A stretch of DNA of 49,241 nucleotides, taken from contig DATKWT010000043.1 in NCBI GenBank assembly GCA_035529395.1, positions 1-49,241 of the forward strand, written 5' to 3'. The stretch comes from Dehalococcoidales bacterium. Lineage in GTDB: Bacteria > Chloroflexota > Dehalococcoidia > Dehalococcoidales > Fen-1064. Shown one piece after another: positions 1 to 7,889 of the stretch. Positions within the stretch are counted from its first letter, which is position 1, and every line of letters starts with the position of its first letter. The position numbers and the translations under genes are program-made. Under the pieces are notes generated by a model, which saw only the letters and a list, made by a program, of their open reading frames with translations, ran no database searches and was not told the origin of the DNA.

Positions 1-165
1 CCCTACCGGGTAATGCATACGCCCATAGCTGATGGACCGGCCAAAGTACGTTACGTTCCTCCGAAAGCCCTGGACAAAATGTTAGATGAATACTACCAGC
101 TCCGTGGATGGAGCAAAGATGGAATTCCAGGTGAACGGAAATTGAAGGAACTGGGCCTGGCATAG
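1..165 (+). CDS. Aldehyde:ferredoxin oxidoreductase, C-terminal fragment (cut by window edge)
   Basis: Frame 1 is open from the first base to a TAG at 163-165 and gives the last 54 residues of a protein. The ending, with DEYYQLRGW followed by KDGIP and a short KLKELGLA tail, is the typical C-terminus of tungsten-dependent aldehyde:ferredoxin oxidoreductases, which oxidise aldehydes to carboxylic acids with ferredoxin as acceptor. The pterin and Fe-S ligands lie upstream, outside the window, so substrate type cannot be judged. The next gene on this strand is a tRNA 210 bp downstream, so this is the last gene of its unit. Confidence 0.8.
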   Translation, partial: PYRVMHTPIADGPAKVRYVPPKALDKMLDEYYQLRGWSKDGIPGERKLKELGLA

Positions 166-325
166 AATCTCTACCGGAAGAGATGCAGGTCTGATTGGCT
201 GCCGGACTGTGATGCTAATCGTACCTTATCCCCGGTAGTTAAGGTGTCTATATCTTCAATTTGAAAGTCAATACTTAGCAAAGCCGCAGCCACCTGATAC
301 GCAGAGCGGCAGAAGTTATGTTGCC

Positions 326-354
326 TTTACTATGGATACCTGTTCCCATATAAT
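326..354 (+). promoter_or_regulatory. Candidate promoter for tRNA-Thr
   Basis: A perfect TATAAT at 349-354 lies 21 bp before the tRNA. A TTTACT hexamer at 326-331 is 17 bp further upstream and could serve as -35. The rest of the 166-375 gap shows no ORF with coding character. Confidence 0.4.
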
Positions 355-375
355 ATCTGGTGTGCAGGAGGACAT

Positions 376-450
376 GCCAGCGTAGCTCAGTGGCAGAGCA
401 GCGGTTTCGTAAACCGCCGGTCGGAGGTTCGACTCCTCTCGCTGGCTCCA
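376..450 (+). tRNA. tRNA-Thr (anticodon CGT)
   Basis: The cloverleaf can be folded by eye. Acceptor arms GCCAGCG (376-382) and CGCTGGC (440-446) pair over 7 bp. The D arm is GCTC/GAGC. The anticodon stem GCGGT/ACCGC (401-405 and 413-417) encloses the loop TTCGTAA with anticodon CGT at 408-410, which reads the threonine codon ACG. The T arm GGAGG/CCTCT holds the loop TTCGACT. CCA is encoded at 448-450. The dnaE2 gene on the other strand ends only 11 bp beyond, so the two units converge. Confidence 0.96.
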
Positions 451-460
451 TTATTTGAAG

Positions 461-3400
461 CTAAAAAGCCCCTTTTTTTCTTCCGCAAATCGGCCTATTC
501 TCATCCTGGACGCAATTTGAATCAATGTGGAACTCCGGTTGTGGGTCATCCGAATCAACCGGTTCTAAGATTAAGGGATACAGGTTATCCGCAATAATTG
601 AGAGTGCCTTCGGACCTCTTCTCTGGACCTTCCCCGTCACCCTCAGCCAGCCCTCCCTGAACAGGACATCGCCACACTTCTCCTGGACATCGCCAAAAAC
701 GGTCACATCGGCTACTCCTGTCCCGTCTTCCATTATCACGTATACTACCCTGTTGCCGTTTCTGGTAGGTGGTGTCTGATAACGGATTACCGAGCCAACT
801 ATCTCTACGCGCTTTCCGGTCTCCGACTTATACAAATCTTTCATCCGCGTAATACCTGCGTCCAATGGCACGTAATCCAGGGGGTGTGCCGTGATACTCA
901 GTGACAGCAGCTCCCGTTCAGCAAGCATCCTCTCCTTCCTGTTATCGTTGACTGCCTCCATAGTGTGGACCGGCTCCAGTCGAGTATCTTCAAAGAGTGG
1001 CATCGTTCCCCGACCCGTCTTCTGCCGGAGTCCCGATAATGCAGGAAGTTGGCTCCGCAACTCTTCCGAGCTGCACAGTGAATCAAATGCACCAACCCTG
1101 ACCAGGTTCTCCATAGTGGGCTGGCTGACATTAGTCCGCAGGACAAAGTCTCTCAAGGAGGTAAATGAGCCCCGCATCCTCGCCGACAGTATCGAGTCCA
1201 GGGCGTCTTCGGACATGCCTCTTAGCTGTTTCAGACTGACGCGGATGGCCCCATCCTCCACGGTATAGCGGTCATCAGAGTGGTTTACATCAGGGGGGAG
1301 TATTTTGACTCCGGACCTCCTGGCTTCGGCCACAAGCACACGCGGCGGGTAATACCCCATTGGCTGGTTCGACAGCACGGCAGCGAAGAACTCGGCGGGA
1401 TAGTGACACTTCAGCCAGAGGGTCTGGTAGGCAATGATGGCATAGGCAACCGCATGCGCCTTGCAGAAGCCGTAGGCGGCGAAGGCGGCCAACTGCTCGA
1501 AGACCTGTGAGGCGATATCCTTGCTGACGCTGTTTCTGGCGGCACCCGTGATGAACGAATCCCGCATCTTCTCCATCTCTTCCGTGGTGCGGTCATGCGT
1601 CATCGCCCTTCTGAAACCGTCGGCCTCGGCGTAGCTCATCCCGGCAAGGTCGTGGGCCACTTTGAGCACCTGCTCCTGGTAGAGTATCACCCCCAGGGTC
1701 TCTTCAAGGGCATTCTTCAATTTCGGGTGCAGGTAGGTCACCGACTCTTTGCCGTGTCTCCTGGGAAGATATATCTTGTCCATACTCGATTTCAGTGGCC
1801 CGGGTCTTACCAGTGATATCGAGACGATAATGTCCTCGAAGCGGTCCGGCAGGAGCCGTCCTGCCATCTCCCTCTGCGCCGGTGACTCCAGCTGGAAAGT
1901 GCCGATTGTCTTGCCATCACGAAGCATGGCAAAGGCGGCCGGGTCATCTCCGGGGATATTATCCAGGTCAATTGATACGCCGTGATTCTTTTCAATATCT
2001 GCCAGGGTGTCTTCCAGAACTGTCAGGGTGGGCAGCGACAACACGTCCATCTTGACGAGGCCGAGCTGCTCGATATCATCTTTGTCATACTGGCTGATGA
2101 TGTCCCCACCGCTGGACCATTCCAGGGGGACAAGGTCGGAGAGCCGGCCATCGCCGATTAACAGCCCGCCGAGGTGCACTGAGAGATGCTTGGGGAATCC
2201 GTCTATCACCGCGCATAGCTTGAAAAAGCTGTCAAGCTCGGTCCTCCTGTAGATGGTGCTCTTCTTCAGTTCGGGGAGAGAATCGGCGTGTTCCTGGAGC
2301 TGGGAGGCGGACAGATAGTGGATGCCGCTGCAGGCCTCGTCGATAATCTCCTGCGGCACCTGTAAGGCCTTGCCAACGTCACGGATGGCCCCTCTGGCCA
2401 TGTAGGTATTAATCGTGGCCACACAGGCAACATTATCAGTGCCATACTTTTGAGTAATGTAATCCCTTACATCCTCTCGCTGTCTGCGGTCAATGTCCAG
2501 GTCAATGTCAGGTAGTTCCCGCCGCAGAGGATGCATGAAACGCTCAAAGAGGAGGTCGTGCTCAATGGGGTCGACGACACTGATGTCCAGCAGATAGACC
2601 ACCAGGCTATCGGCAGCACTACCCCGGGCCTGGCACCTGATGCCCCTCTCTCTGGCCCAGCGGACGATATCCCATACGACGAGGAAGTAACCACAGAAGC
2701 CGAGCTGGTTGATGGTGTCCAGTTCGTAATCGAGACGCTGTCTGATATCAGTCGTAAGCGAGCCGTATTTCGCCGGTACCCTCTCACAGGCAAGCCGTGA
2801 TAGTAAGCCGTATTCTGTCTCCCCTGCGGGGATATCGAACCTGGGGAATCGAGGCTTGCCCAGCTCGAGTTCCAGATTGCACCGCGAGGCAATCTCTTCG
2901 GTGGCTGCCAGTGCGTCAGGAAGGTCACGGAACAGGTGAGCCATCTCCTCCGACGACTTGAGGTACTGCTCCATGGTACGGCGGCCTTTAATCTGGTCGA
3001 CCGGTATGTTCCGGCCTATGGCATTGAGCAGTTCCTTAACGGCATAATCTTCCCTGTCGGCATAGTGGACATTGTTAGTGGCCACCACCGGGACCAGCTG
3101 CTGTCGGGCGAACTGGGCGAGCCAGTAGCTGCCGTCAAGGCTCTGTTGCGAGGGGTGGTTAATCAGTTCGATAAAGAAGTCATCTCCGTAGACGTCCCTG
3201 TAGAAGCAGACGGCCCGCACGGCATCTTCAATCTTCCCCCGGTGAACAAGGGCAGGGACTTCCCCGCGACTGCACCCGGAGAGAGCGATAAGTCCCGTAC
3301 GAAACTTGCGGAGCATCTCCCTGGTTACCTGCGGCTTCCGACCCCGGTTGGACAGGTGGGCCTCGGTGAGCAGCCGGCACAGGCTGGAGTAGCCCTGACC

Positions 3401-3643
3401 ATTCTTGCAGAGCAGGGTCAGGTGATGGTCGCCCTCAACATTCACCTCAGCCCCGATTATGGGCTTGATGCCGAGAGCGGTAGCCTTCCGGTAGAAGCGG
3501 ATGACTCCGGTGAGGCGATTGTGGTCGGTCAGGGCCAATGCCGACATGCCCAGGGCCTGCGCTTTCTCCAAGAGGCGGTCCAGTGGTGACGCCCCGTCCA
3601 GAAAGCTGTATTGCGAATGGACATGGAGATGAACGAAGCTCAT
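461..3643 (-). CDS. dnaE2: Error-prone-type DNA polymerase III subunit alpha (DnaE2/ImuC-like)
   Basis: A 1060-residue C-family DNA polymerase. The N-terminal PHP domain (about 1-200) keeps metal-binding motifs: H7-x-H9, D40-H41 and E66. The palm carries the catalytic aspartates in PDIDLD (D379, D381, D383 region) and KMDVLSL (D533), with the RGSAADS nucleotide-binding loop just before. A helix-hairpin-helix region and an OB-fold (about 940-1020) follow. The protein stops soon after the OB-fold and lacks the long C-terminal tau-binding region of replicative DnaE, matching the about 1050-1080 residue DnaE2 class of translesion polymerases used in SOS mutagenesis. ATG at 3643 follows AAGGGGTG. 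The gene lies 20 bp behind the DUF6504 gene and shares its LexA-type promoter, which supports the damage-inducible role. No imuA or imuB is in the window. Assignment to DnaE2 rather than DnaE1 rests on length and regulation. Confidence 0.85.
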   Translation of the reverse strand: MSFVHLHVHSQYSFLDGASPLDRLLEKAQALGMSALALTDHNRLTGVIRFYRKATALGIKPIIGAEVNVEGDHHLTLLCKNGQGYSSLCRLLTEAHLSNRGRKPQVTREMLRKFRTGLIALSGCSRGEVPALVHRGKIEDAVRAVCFYRDVYGDDFFIELINHPSQQSLDGSYWLAQFARQQLVPVVATNNVHYADREDYAVKELLNAIGRNIPVDQIKGRRTMEQYLKSSEEMAHLFRDLPDALAATEEIASRCNLELELGKPRFPRFDIPAGETEYGLLSRLACERVPAKYGSLTTDIRQRLDYELDTINQLGFCGYFLVVWDIVRWARERGIRCQARGSAADSLVVYLLDISVVDPIEHDLLFERFMHPLRRELPDIDLDIDRRQREDVRDYITQKYGTDNVACVATINTYMARGAIRDVGKALQVPQEIIDEACSGIHYLSASQLQEHADSLPELKKSTIYRRTELDSFFKLCAVIDGFPKHLSVHLGGLLIGDGRLSDLVPLEWSSGGDIISQYDKDDIEQLGLVKMDVLSLPTLTVLEDTLADIEKNHGVSIDLDNIPGDDPAAFAMLRDGKTIGTFQLESPAQREMAGRLLPDRFEDIIVSISLVRPGPLKSSMDKIYLPRRHGKESVTYLHPKLKNALEETLGVILYQEQVLKVAHDLAGMSYAEADGFRRAMTHDRTTEEMEKMRDSFITGAARNSVSKDIASQVFEQLAAFAAYGFCKAHAVAYAIIAYQTLWLKCHYPAEFFAAVLSNQPMGYYPPRVLVAEARRSGVKILPPDVNHSDDRYTVEDGAIRVSLKQLRGMSEDALDSILSARMRGSFTSLRDFVLRTNVSQPTMENLVRVGAFDSLCSSEELRSQLPALSGLRQKTGRGTMPLFEDTRLEPVHTMEAVNDNRKERMLAERELLSLSITAHPLDYVPLDAGITRMKDLYKSETGKRVEIVGSVIRYQTPPTRNGNRVVYVIMEDGTGVADVTVFGDVQEKCGDVLFREGWLRVTGKVQRRGPKALSIIADNLYPLILEPVDSDDPQPEFHIDSNCVQDENRPICGRKKGAF

Positions 3644-3663
3644 CGCAGCACCCCTTATAAGGT

Positions 3664-3954
3664 TCAGTCCAGCACTCTATGCAGGAACCAGCCGTCCCCA
3701 GGACGGCAGAGTTCATAGGTGCCATAACCGGTGTTCCGGGCATTGACTCTGACAAAGCAACGCGGCGGCTTCTCGTTCCACCAGCCAACCGGTTCTTGCC
3801 GGCAACTGAGAGCTTCTACAACACGATACAGGAGTTTGCGCCAGATGAAGGCATCTGGTAGCCAGATGAAGGCATCTGGTAGCCAGATGAAGGCATCTGG
3901 TATTTCGCCCCTATCAGTATGGGTTTCGACTGGTTCACCAATAAGCCTGGCCAT
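3664..3954 (-). CDS. DUF6504 family protein with in-frame triplicated heptapeptide
   Basis: A 96-residue protein. The start MARLIGEPVE, the central LYRVVEAL and the ending WFLHRVLD match the DUF6504 family, small proteins often encoded beside DnaE2/ImuB-type translesion genes. Biochemical function is unknown. ATG at 3954 is preferred because GGGGTGCC sits just upstream; a TTG at 3966 would add four residues. It is the first gene of the SOS unit, 20 bp ahead of dnaE2. Odd feature: residues PDAFIW(L) are present three times in tandem, encoded by a 21-bp unit at 3841-3903. One copy fits the family pattern (a hydrophobic stretch ending in W-R before LYRVVE); the other two look like an in-frame expansion. 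Confidence 0.8.
   Translation of the reverse strand: MARLIGEPVETHTDRGEIPDAFIWLPDAFIWLPDAFIWRKLLYRVVEALSCRQEPVGWWNEKPPRCFVRVNARNTGYGTYELCRPGDGWFLHRVLD
3841..3903 (+). repeat. Three tandem 21-bp units inside the DUF6504 gene
   Basis: The unit ccagatgaaggcatctgg plus three bases occurs at 3841-3861, 3862-3882 and 3883-3903. The 18-bp cores are identical, and only the final linker differs (tag, tag, tat). Each core is also an inverted repeat (CCAGATG-AAGG-CATCTGG), so each can form a 7-bp hairpin. The unit length is a multiple of three and keeps the reading frame. Confidence 0.97.
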
Positions 3955-3985
3955 ATGGCACCCCAAAAGAGCCGGGAGTTACTAT

Positions 3986-4013
3986 CATATAAGAACACGT
4001 GTTCTAATGTCAA
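3986..4013 (-). promoter_or_regulatory. SOS promoter with LexA-type operator
   Basis: On the minus strand a perfect TTGACA (-35, 4013-4008) is followed by a 16-bp spacer and TATATG (-10, 3991-3986). The spacer contains the 14-bp perfect palindrome AGAACACGTGTTCT (3992-4005). Its GAAC-N4-GTTC core is the LexA box type of Firmicutes, Actinobacteria and Chloroflexi. An operator between -35 and -10 would block RNA polymerase until RecA triggers LexA cleavage. It lies about 35 bp ahead of the DUF6504 start and so governs DUF6504-dnaE2. Confidence 0.85.
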
Positions 4014-4093
4014 GACTCCATTCGGTGGGTTTTTTGCTGTATATGCTTTGAGAGCATAGTCTGCTACTATATGCGCATAAGGTGAGACCGGAT

Positions 4094-4939
4094 ATGACTT
4101 ATCAGGCAAAGATATATATCGGCACTTCAGGCTGGTCCTACCCCAGGGGCGAGGGCACCTGGACGGGTTACTTCTATCCCAGGGGTAAGATCAACGAGCT
4201 CGAGTACTACAGCCAGTTCTTCAACACAGTGGAGGTTAACAGTACGTTCTACAGACCTCCCAGCCCTGTATATGTCCAAAACTGGGCCCGTAGAACCCCG
4301 GCGGACTTCCTCTTCACGGTTAAGCTGTGGCAGAAGTTCACCCACCCGAAGATGTACCGGGAAGCTACCGGTGAAGAAGCGGTTGTGTTGCAGAGCGACG
4401 TCGATCAGTTCAGGCAAGGCATTGAGCCCCTGGCCGAGGCGGGGAAACTGGGTGCCCTCCTGGCACAGTTCCCTCCCAGCTTCAGGAATGATGAGCACGG
4501 TCGGCAGATACTTGCTGCTGTCGTCAGGGTATTCGGGCAGTACAAGCTGGCAGTAGAATTGAGACATCGCAGTTGGAGTGATGATGATACGACCGCTCAG
4601 TCACTCAGGGAGAGCAATGTGGCCTGGGTCCAAATTGACGAGCCCAGGTTTAAATCATCAATAGCCGGAAAACTCCCGGTAACAGCTGATATGGTCTATT
4701 TCCGCTTTCACGGTAGGAATTCCGAAATGTGGTGGAAAGGGGATAACGAGACGCGCTATAAGTATCTCTACTCACCCGAAGAGATTGACGAGCTATCAGC
4801 CAAGGTGAAATCGGCTGCTGGACAAACACAGCTTCTATTCATCTTTTTCAATAACCACTGGCAGGGATATGCACCTCGCAATGCTGTGGATATGAAAAGA
4901 GTTCTGCAGTTACCTTTTGTGGATATCCCGGGCTATTGA
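4094..4939 (+). CDS. DUF72 domain-containing protein (YecE family)
   Basis: A protein of 281 residues spanning a complete DUF72 domain, a TIM-barrel-like fold of unknown enzymatic activity. Diagnostic parts are the IYIGTSGWSYP start, the NTVEVNSTFYRPP segment, FTVKLWQKFTH, the AVELRHRSW strand and a late FFNNHWQGYAPRNA motif. The ATG at 4094 is chosen because AAGGTGAG (4079-4086) stands 7 bp before it; the in-frame GTG at 4082 would overlap that ribosome binding site. It starts about 80 bp from the SOS promoter and is transcribed away from it, so it could share the intergenic control region, but no operator on its own strand is seen. Single-gene unit. Confidence 0.9.
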   Translation: MTYQAKIYIGTSGWSYPRGEGTWTGYFYPRGKINELEYYSQFFNTVEVNSTFYRPPSPVYVQNWARRTPADFLFTVKLWQKFTHPKMYREATGEEAVVLQSDVDQFRQGIEPLAEAGKLGALLAQFPPSFRNDEHGRQILAAVVRVFGQYKLAVELRHRSWSDDDTTAQSLRESNVAWVQIDEPRFKSSIAGKLPVTADMVYFRFHGRNSEMWWKGDNETRYKYLYSPEEIDELSAKVKSAAGQTQLLFIFFNNHWQGYAPRNAVDMKRVLQLPFVDIPGY

Positions 4940-5040
4940 CAGCATGGTGGTGATCATATTTACCCGTCACCGTAACTCAACGCTACTTGACATGAAGATG
5001 TGAATATTGTAGGCTTGGCGAAAACAGGGGAGGAAATTGT

Positions 5041-5181
5041 ATGGAAGCCTATTGCATGAAGTGCCGTGCCAAGAGGGAGATAAAGGACGCCAAGGCCATA
5101 ACCATGAAGAATGGAAAGCCGGCAACCCAGGGTGTCTGCCCTCAGTGTGGCACCAAGATGTTCCGGATCGGCAAGAGCTAA
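5041..5181 (+). CDS. DUF5679 zinc-ribbon mini-protein
   Basis: A 46-residue protein. Two CxxC knuckles (MEAYCMKCR near the start and CPQCG near the end) flank a KNGKPATQG turn and a final KMFRIGKS. This is the DUF5679 pattern, a small single zinc ribbon common in Chloroflexota, Actinobacteria and related groups; its role is unknown. A strong GGGGAGG (5026-5032) precedes the ATG. A rho-independent terminator follows at 5213-5256, so the gene is a monocistron. A nucleic-acid or protein contact role is possible for such ribbons but is not shown. Confidence 0.85.
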   Translation: MEAYCMKCRAKREIKDAKAITMKNGKPATQGVCPQCGTKMFRIGKS

Positions 5182-5212
5182 GACCGATAGTCGCGGAGCT
5201 GGCCTGCAACTA

Positions 5213-5256
5213 AAGGGGCTGGGTATCTTGATTAGATACCTAGCCCTTCTTCTATT
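5213..5256 (+). terminator. Rho-independent terminator after the DUF5679 gene
   Basis: A 12-bp stem, gggctgggtatc (5216-5227) with gatacctagccc (5235-5246) and one G-T pair, closes a 7-nt loop and is followed by the T-rich stretch ttcttctatttct. Confidence 0.85.
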
Positions 5257-5264
5257 TCTGATCA

Positions 5265-5462
5265 CACATTCCGGGAGTGTATATCGTCGGTCCTAACGCC
5301 ACCTGCCTGATACCGGAAGCTGTGCCGGCAATGAGGCTGGATGCAATCTCACAGGAGATAGGCACCACCGTTCATGCCCACCCCACCCTTTCCGAAGCTG
5401 TTATTGAAGCAGTTCCGGACATCGCCGGCGAAAATCTGCATTCCATGTCAAGAAGTAAATAG
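5265..5462 (+). pseudogene. Dihydrolipoamide dehydrogenase (E3) C-terminal remnant
   Basis: An open stretch of about 62 codons beginning near GVYIVGPNAT and containing AMRLDA, HAHPTLSEA and a terminal tail matches only the last part of the dimerisation domain of dihydrolipoamide dehydrogenase (pyridine nucleotide-disulfide oxidoreductase). The HAHPT segment includes the active-site His of that family. The FAD and NAD domains and the redox disulfide are missing: an in-frame stop lies just upstream and a terminator of another gene immediately before. No ribosome binding site precedes the possible GTG at 5277. It is best read as a deletion relic. The 2-oxoacid dehydrogenase-like operon 3 kb downstream has no E3, so this may be a trace of a lost local copy. 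Confidence 0.7.
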
Positions 5463-5489
5463 TGTATAGTGTGGACGGAGGGTAGAGAT

Positions 5490-5831
5490 ATGTCAAAAAC
5501 AAGACTGATTGTGGAACTGGGTACCGGGGTAGACATGCACGGTGGAGACTGCACCAAAGCAGCCAGAAGAGCAGTCGACGACGCGATTCACCACGGCTCG
5601 TTGCTCTACCTTGGTGAGATTATGAAGCAGGGCGTTCGTCCCAAGATGTACATTGACGTTACCATAGCCGCTCCCAAACCAGACGCGGTGGACGGTGACG
5701 CTGTACTGGAGGCACTTCCCTTCGGGGAGAAGACAATCAACGTGGTTGCCGGTGGTATGGAAGTGGGGCCAAGTGAGGGAGACAGCATAATCATCTGTAA
5801 TGCTGCCGTGATGGTAACCGTGGAATCCTGA
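5490..5831 (+). CDS. Lin0512 family protein
   Basis: A 113-residue protein with the family signature: LIVELGTGVDMHGGDCTKAA near the N-terminus, AVDDAIHH, a central DVTIAAPKP strand, ALPFGE, VVAGGMEVG, and a closing DSIIICNAAVMVTV. Function is unknown; the family is small, cytosolic and often near metabolic genes. The ATG at 5490 is chosen because GGAGGG (5477-5482) is 7 bp upstream; a GTG at 5469 lies before the ribosome binding site. It starts 27 bp after the E3 remnant and converges on the GNAT gene. Confidence 0.85.
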   Translation: MSKTRLIVELGTGVDMHGGDCTKAARRAVDDAIHHGSLLYLGEIMKQGVRPKMYIDVTIAAPKPDAVDGDAVLEALPFGEKTINVVAGGMEVGPSEGDSIIICNAAVMVTVES

Positions 5832-5903
5832 GAATCGCAGTGGGGCCAGGTTTCTCCTGCTTGACAGACGGATGGTCTAACTGGAGGATACCAGAGGTCT
5901 GGC

Positions 5904-6449
5904 CTATGCTCTGGAAAACCACCTCCGCCAGGGAAGCTCTGAGTCCTCAGGTGGTTCAGGTGCAAATCCGGCACTTTCCAGTAGCCGGGACCCCTCCGGG
6001 TTGACCGCAAATGAATAGATGCGCTGGATTCCCTTGCTACGCATGTAGTCAAGAGCGAAGGCGACCAGTTTAAGGCCAAGCCCCTTGCGGCGCATGGCGG
6101 AACTGACTCGCACATTCTCAATGTAGCCCAGCTTCAGAGAAGGCCAGTACCGGTAGTCAGCAGTACCGGCAACGTAGCCGTATTCCTGGTTGTCTCCGGA
6201 CTCTGGTAGAGCACTCGCTCTCAGTCTCGTATACCTGGCTACATAGGGGTTCCGCGTGCCACGTCCGTCCGGATCACCATACAGTCTACGGAGAAGGTCC
6301 CTGGTTTCAACTACGGGGCCCGGTTCAGATACTCTGGTTACCTCAATTCTGAAAGCCTCTGAATCCGCCAGGCCTTCCTGGCACCCTTCAAGGTTATCTT
6401 CCTGCAGCGGTGGACCGTAAGCCGGCCACTCCATATCGCGCCATACCAT
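5904..6449 (-). CDS. GNAT family N-acetyltransferase
   Basis: A 181-residue protein whose C-terminal half is a GNAT fold. Motif A is visible as VRVSSAMRRKGLGLKLVAFA, with the R-x-x-G-x-G/A pyrophosphate loop that binds acetyl-CoA. A later NPEGSRLLESAGF matches motif B, which closes the fold. The first 60 residues are less typical and include a YARYTRLRA strand. The substrate cannot be read. The start is uncertain: ATG at 6449 and ATG at 6434 both lack a convincing ribosome binding site. It is a single gene, convergent with Lin0512 and divergent from the deacetylase-like gene. Confidence 0.75.
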   Translation of the reverse strand: MVWRDMEWPAYGPPLQEDNLEGCQEGLADSEAFRIEVTRVSEPGPVVETRDLLRRLYGDPDGRGTRNPYVARYTRLRASALPESGDNQEYGYVAGTADYRYWPSLKLGYIENVRVSSAMRRKGLGLKLVAFALDYMRSKGIQRIYSFAVNPEGSRLLESAGFAPEPPEDSELPWRRWFSRA

Positions 6450-6689
6450 TGTATTGGTTCTTGTTTCCCTTCATAAGTGGAGTTTGTCTCACTCATATCC
6501 TACGTCTTGTGGCGGCAACAGTCAATGGCAAGCAAGCATTCCGATTGCAAAGATGCCGGAGTTCACGTAGAATTAATAACATCACCGATGAAACAGGTAT
6601 CTCCGTATGAAGCAAGTGTAAATAACGGGCCCCTACCCCCTGCCGAGAAGAGATGACAGGTCAATCTTAGAGAAAACCAGGGAGGCGGA

Positions 6690-7814
6690 ATGGCAATTAC
6701 CATCTTGTATCGAGAAGACCTGAAGGAATACGATTTTGGAGTTGGTCACTCCTTTCGGGGGGACCGTTTCGAAGTATTCCCCCAATTCCTGAAGCAGAAC
6801 CTGGCCGAAAACGGGAATTACCGGGTCGTCGAAGCCGACCCGGCTACCGATGAAGACCTGCAGCTAATCTGCCAGCAGGAATACCTTGATTTCACTCAGG
6901 GTTACTACCAGGCGGCCAATCTGGGCCTGACCTATCCCGGTGAGTTCTCTCGGTTCCAGAGTCAAGACAATAAACCGAAGAGTCAGCCGGGGAAGACGGA
7001 GGAGGCAGCCAGATTAGTTGTCGGTCAGGCAAAAACAGCCTGCGACCTGATACAGGATGGTACGACGAAGAAGGCAGTTTCCATTGGCGGTGGATTCCAT
7101 CATGCCAAACCGAACTATGGAGAAGGATTCTGCATCTACAATGACGTTGCCTTTTCTGCCCGGTATCTACAGAATAAGTACAAATTGGATAGAATCCTGA
7201 TACTGGATACCGACGCCCATGCCGGAAACGGGACTGCCGAGTACTTCTATGAAGACCCAACGGTATTGCTGATTGACATCCACCAGGACCCGAGAACAGT
7301 ATACCCCGGGACAGGTTTCGCAGATCAGACTGGCTCCGGTGATGGAAAAGGATTCACCGTCAATATCCCACTACCCGTCTATTCCGGCCAGGAATCTTAT
7401 GAACGAGTCTTTGAAGAGATAGTTCAGCCGGTAGCTGAGGAGTTCAAACCACAGATAATCATCCGGAACGGCGGCTCTGACCCCCATGTCAGTGACGGTC
7501 TGACCTGCCTGGGACTACAGGTCAGAGGTTTCAGGATGATTGGTGAGAGGGTAAGAGAACTAGCCAGGCTGTGTGACGACAAAGAGATTGACCTCATCTG
7601 CTCCGGCTACAACAAAGAGGTTCTGCCCTATGCATGGTTGGCCATGGTCTGCGGAGTATCCGGTATTGACAGTCCACTGCAACAACCAGAGTCGATAGAC
7701 AAGCTGGAGAAAATCCCTTCCTGGCTTGGCGTAGACCGTTTCTCGATAGACATTCAGGCGGTTATCAACGATGTGAAGAACTACTTGAAGGACTACTGGC
7801 AGTGTTTTCGTTAG
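6690..7814 (+). CDS. Histone deacetylase-like amidohydrolase (AcuC/HDAC family)
   Basis: A 374-residue arginase-fold deacetylase. Seen motifs: GVGHSFRGDRF at the start, IGGGFHHAKPNYGEGFCIYNDVA (the tandem catalytic histidines), ILILDTDAHAGNGTAE (zinc ligands D and H), IDIHQDPRTVYPGTG, and NGGSDPHVSDGL supplying the third zinc-ligand Asp. Such enzymes remove acetyl or other acyl groups from lysines, polyamines or small amides. Bacterial members include AcuC, which activates acetyl-CoA synthetase. The GGGAGG before ATG 6690 is a good ribosome binding site. The usual Tyr near the C-terminus is represented by a SGYNKEV segment and needs an alignment. It stands alone, followed by a MITE-like element. 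Confidence 0.88.
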   Translation: MAITILYREDLKEYDFGVGHSFRGDRFEVFPQFLKQNLAENGNYRVVEADPATDEDLQLICQQEYLDFTQGYYQAANLGLTYPGEFSRFQSQDNKPKSQPGKTEEAARLVVGQAKTACDLIQDGTTKKAVSIGGGFHHAKPNYGEGFCIYNDVAFSARYLQNKYKLDRILILDTDAHAGNGTAEYFYEDPTVLLIDIHQDPRTVYPGTGFADQTGSGDGKGFTVNIPLPVYSGQESYERVFEEIVQPVAEEFKPQIIIRNGGSDPHVSDGLTCLGLQVRGFRMIGERVRELARLCDDKEIDLICSGYNKEVLPYAWLAMVCGVSGIDSPLQQPESIDKLEKIPSWLGVDRFSIDIQAVINDVKNYLKDYWQCFR

Positions 7815-7889
7815 GAAGAATCCCTCCCCCGCTCAAGAGTGGGCATATCCGGTCTACTTCCCCTCAACTTCAACAGCAGACTGTCAGTC

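Noticed and set aside
2936-3589. Long plus-strand frame (217 codons) inside dnaE2
   Set aside because: It is antisense to conserved PHP-domain codons and shows no protein family features; such shadows are common in GC-rich genes.
3841-3903. Repeats as a CRISPR or protein-binding array outside a gene
   Set aside because: They are contiguous, lie inside a conserved reading frame, and keep that frame.
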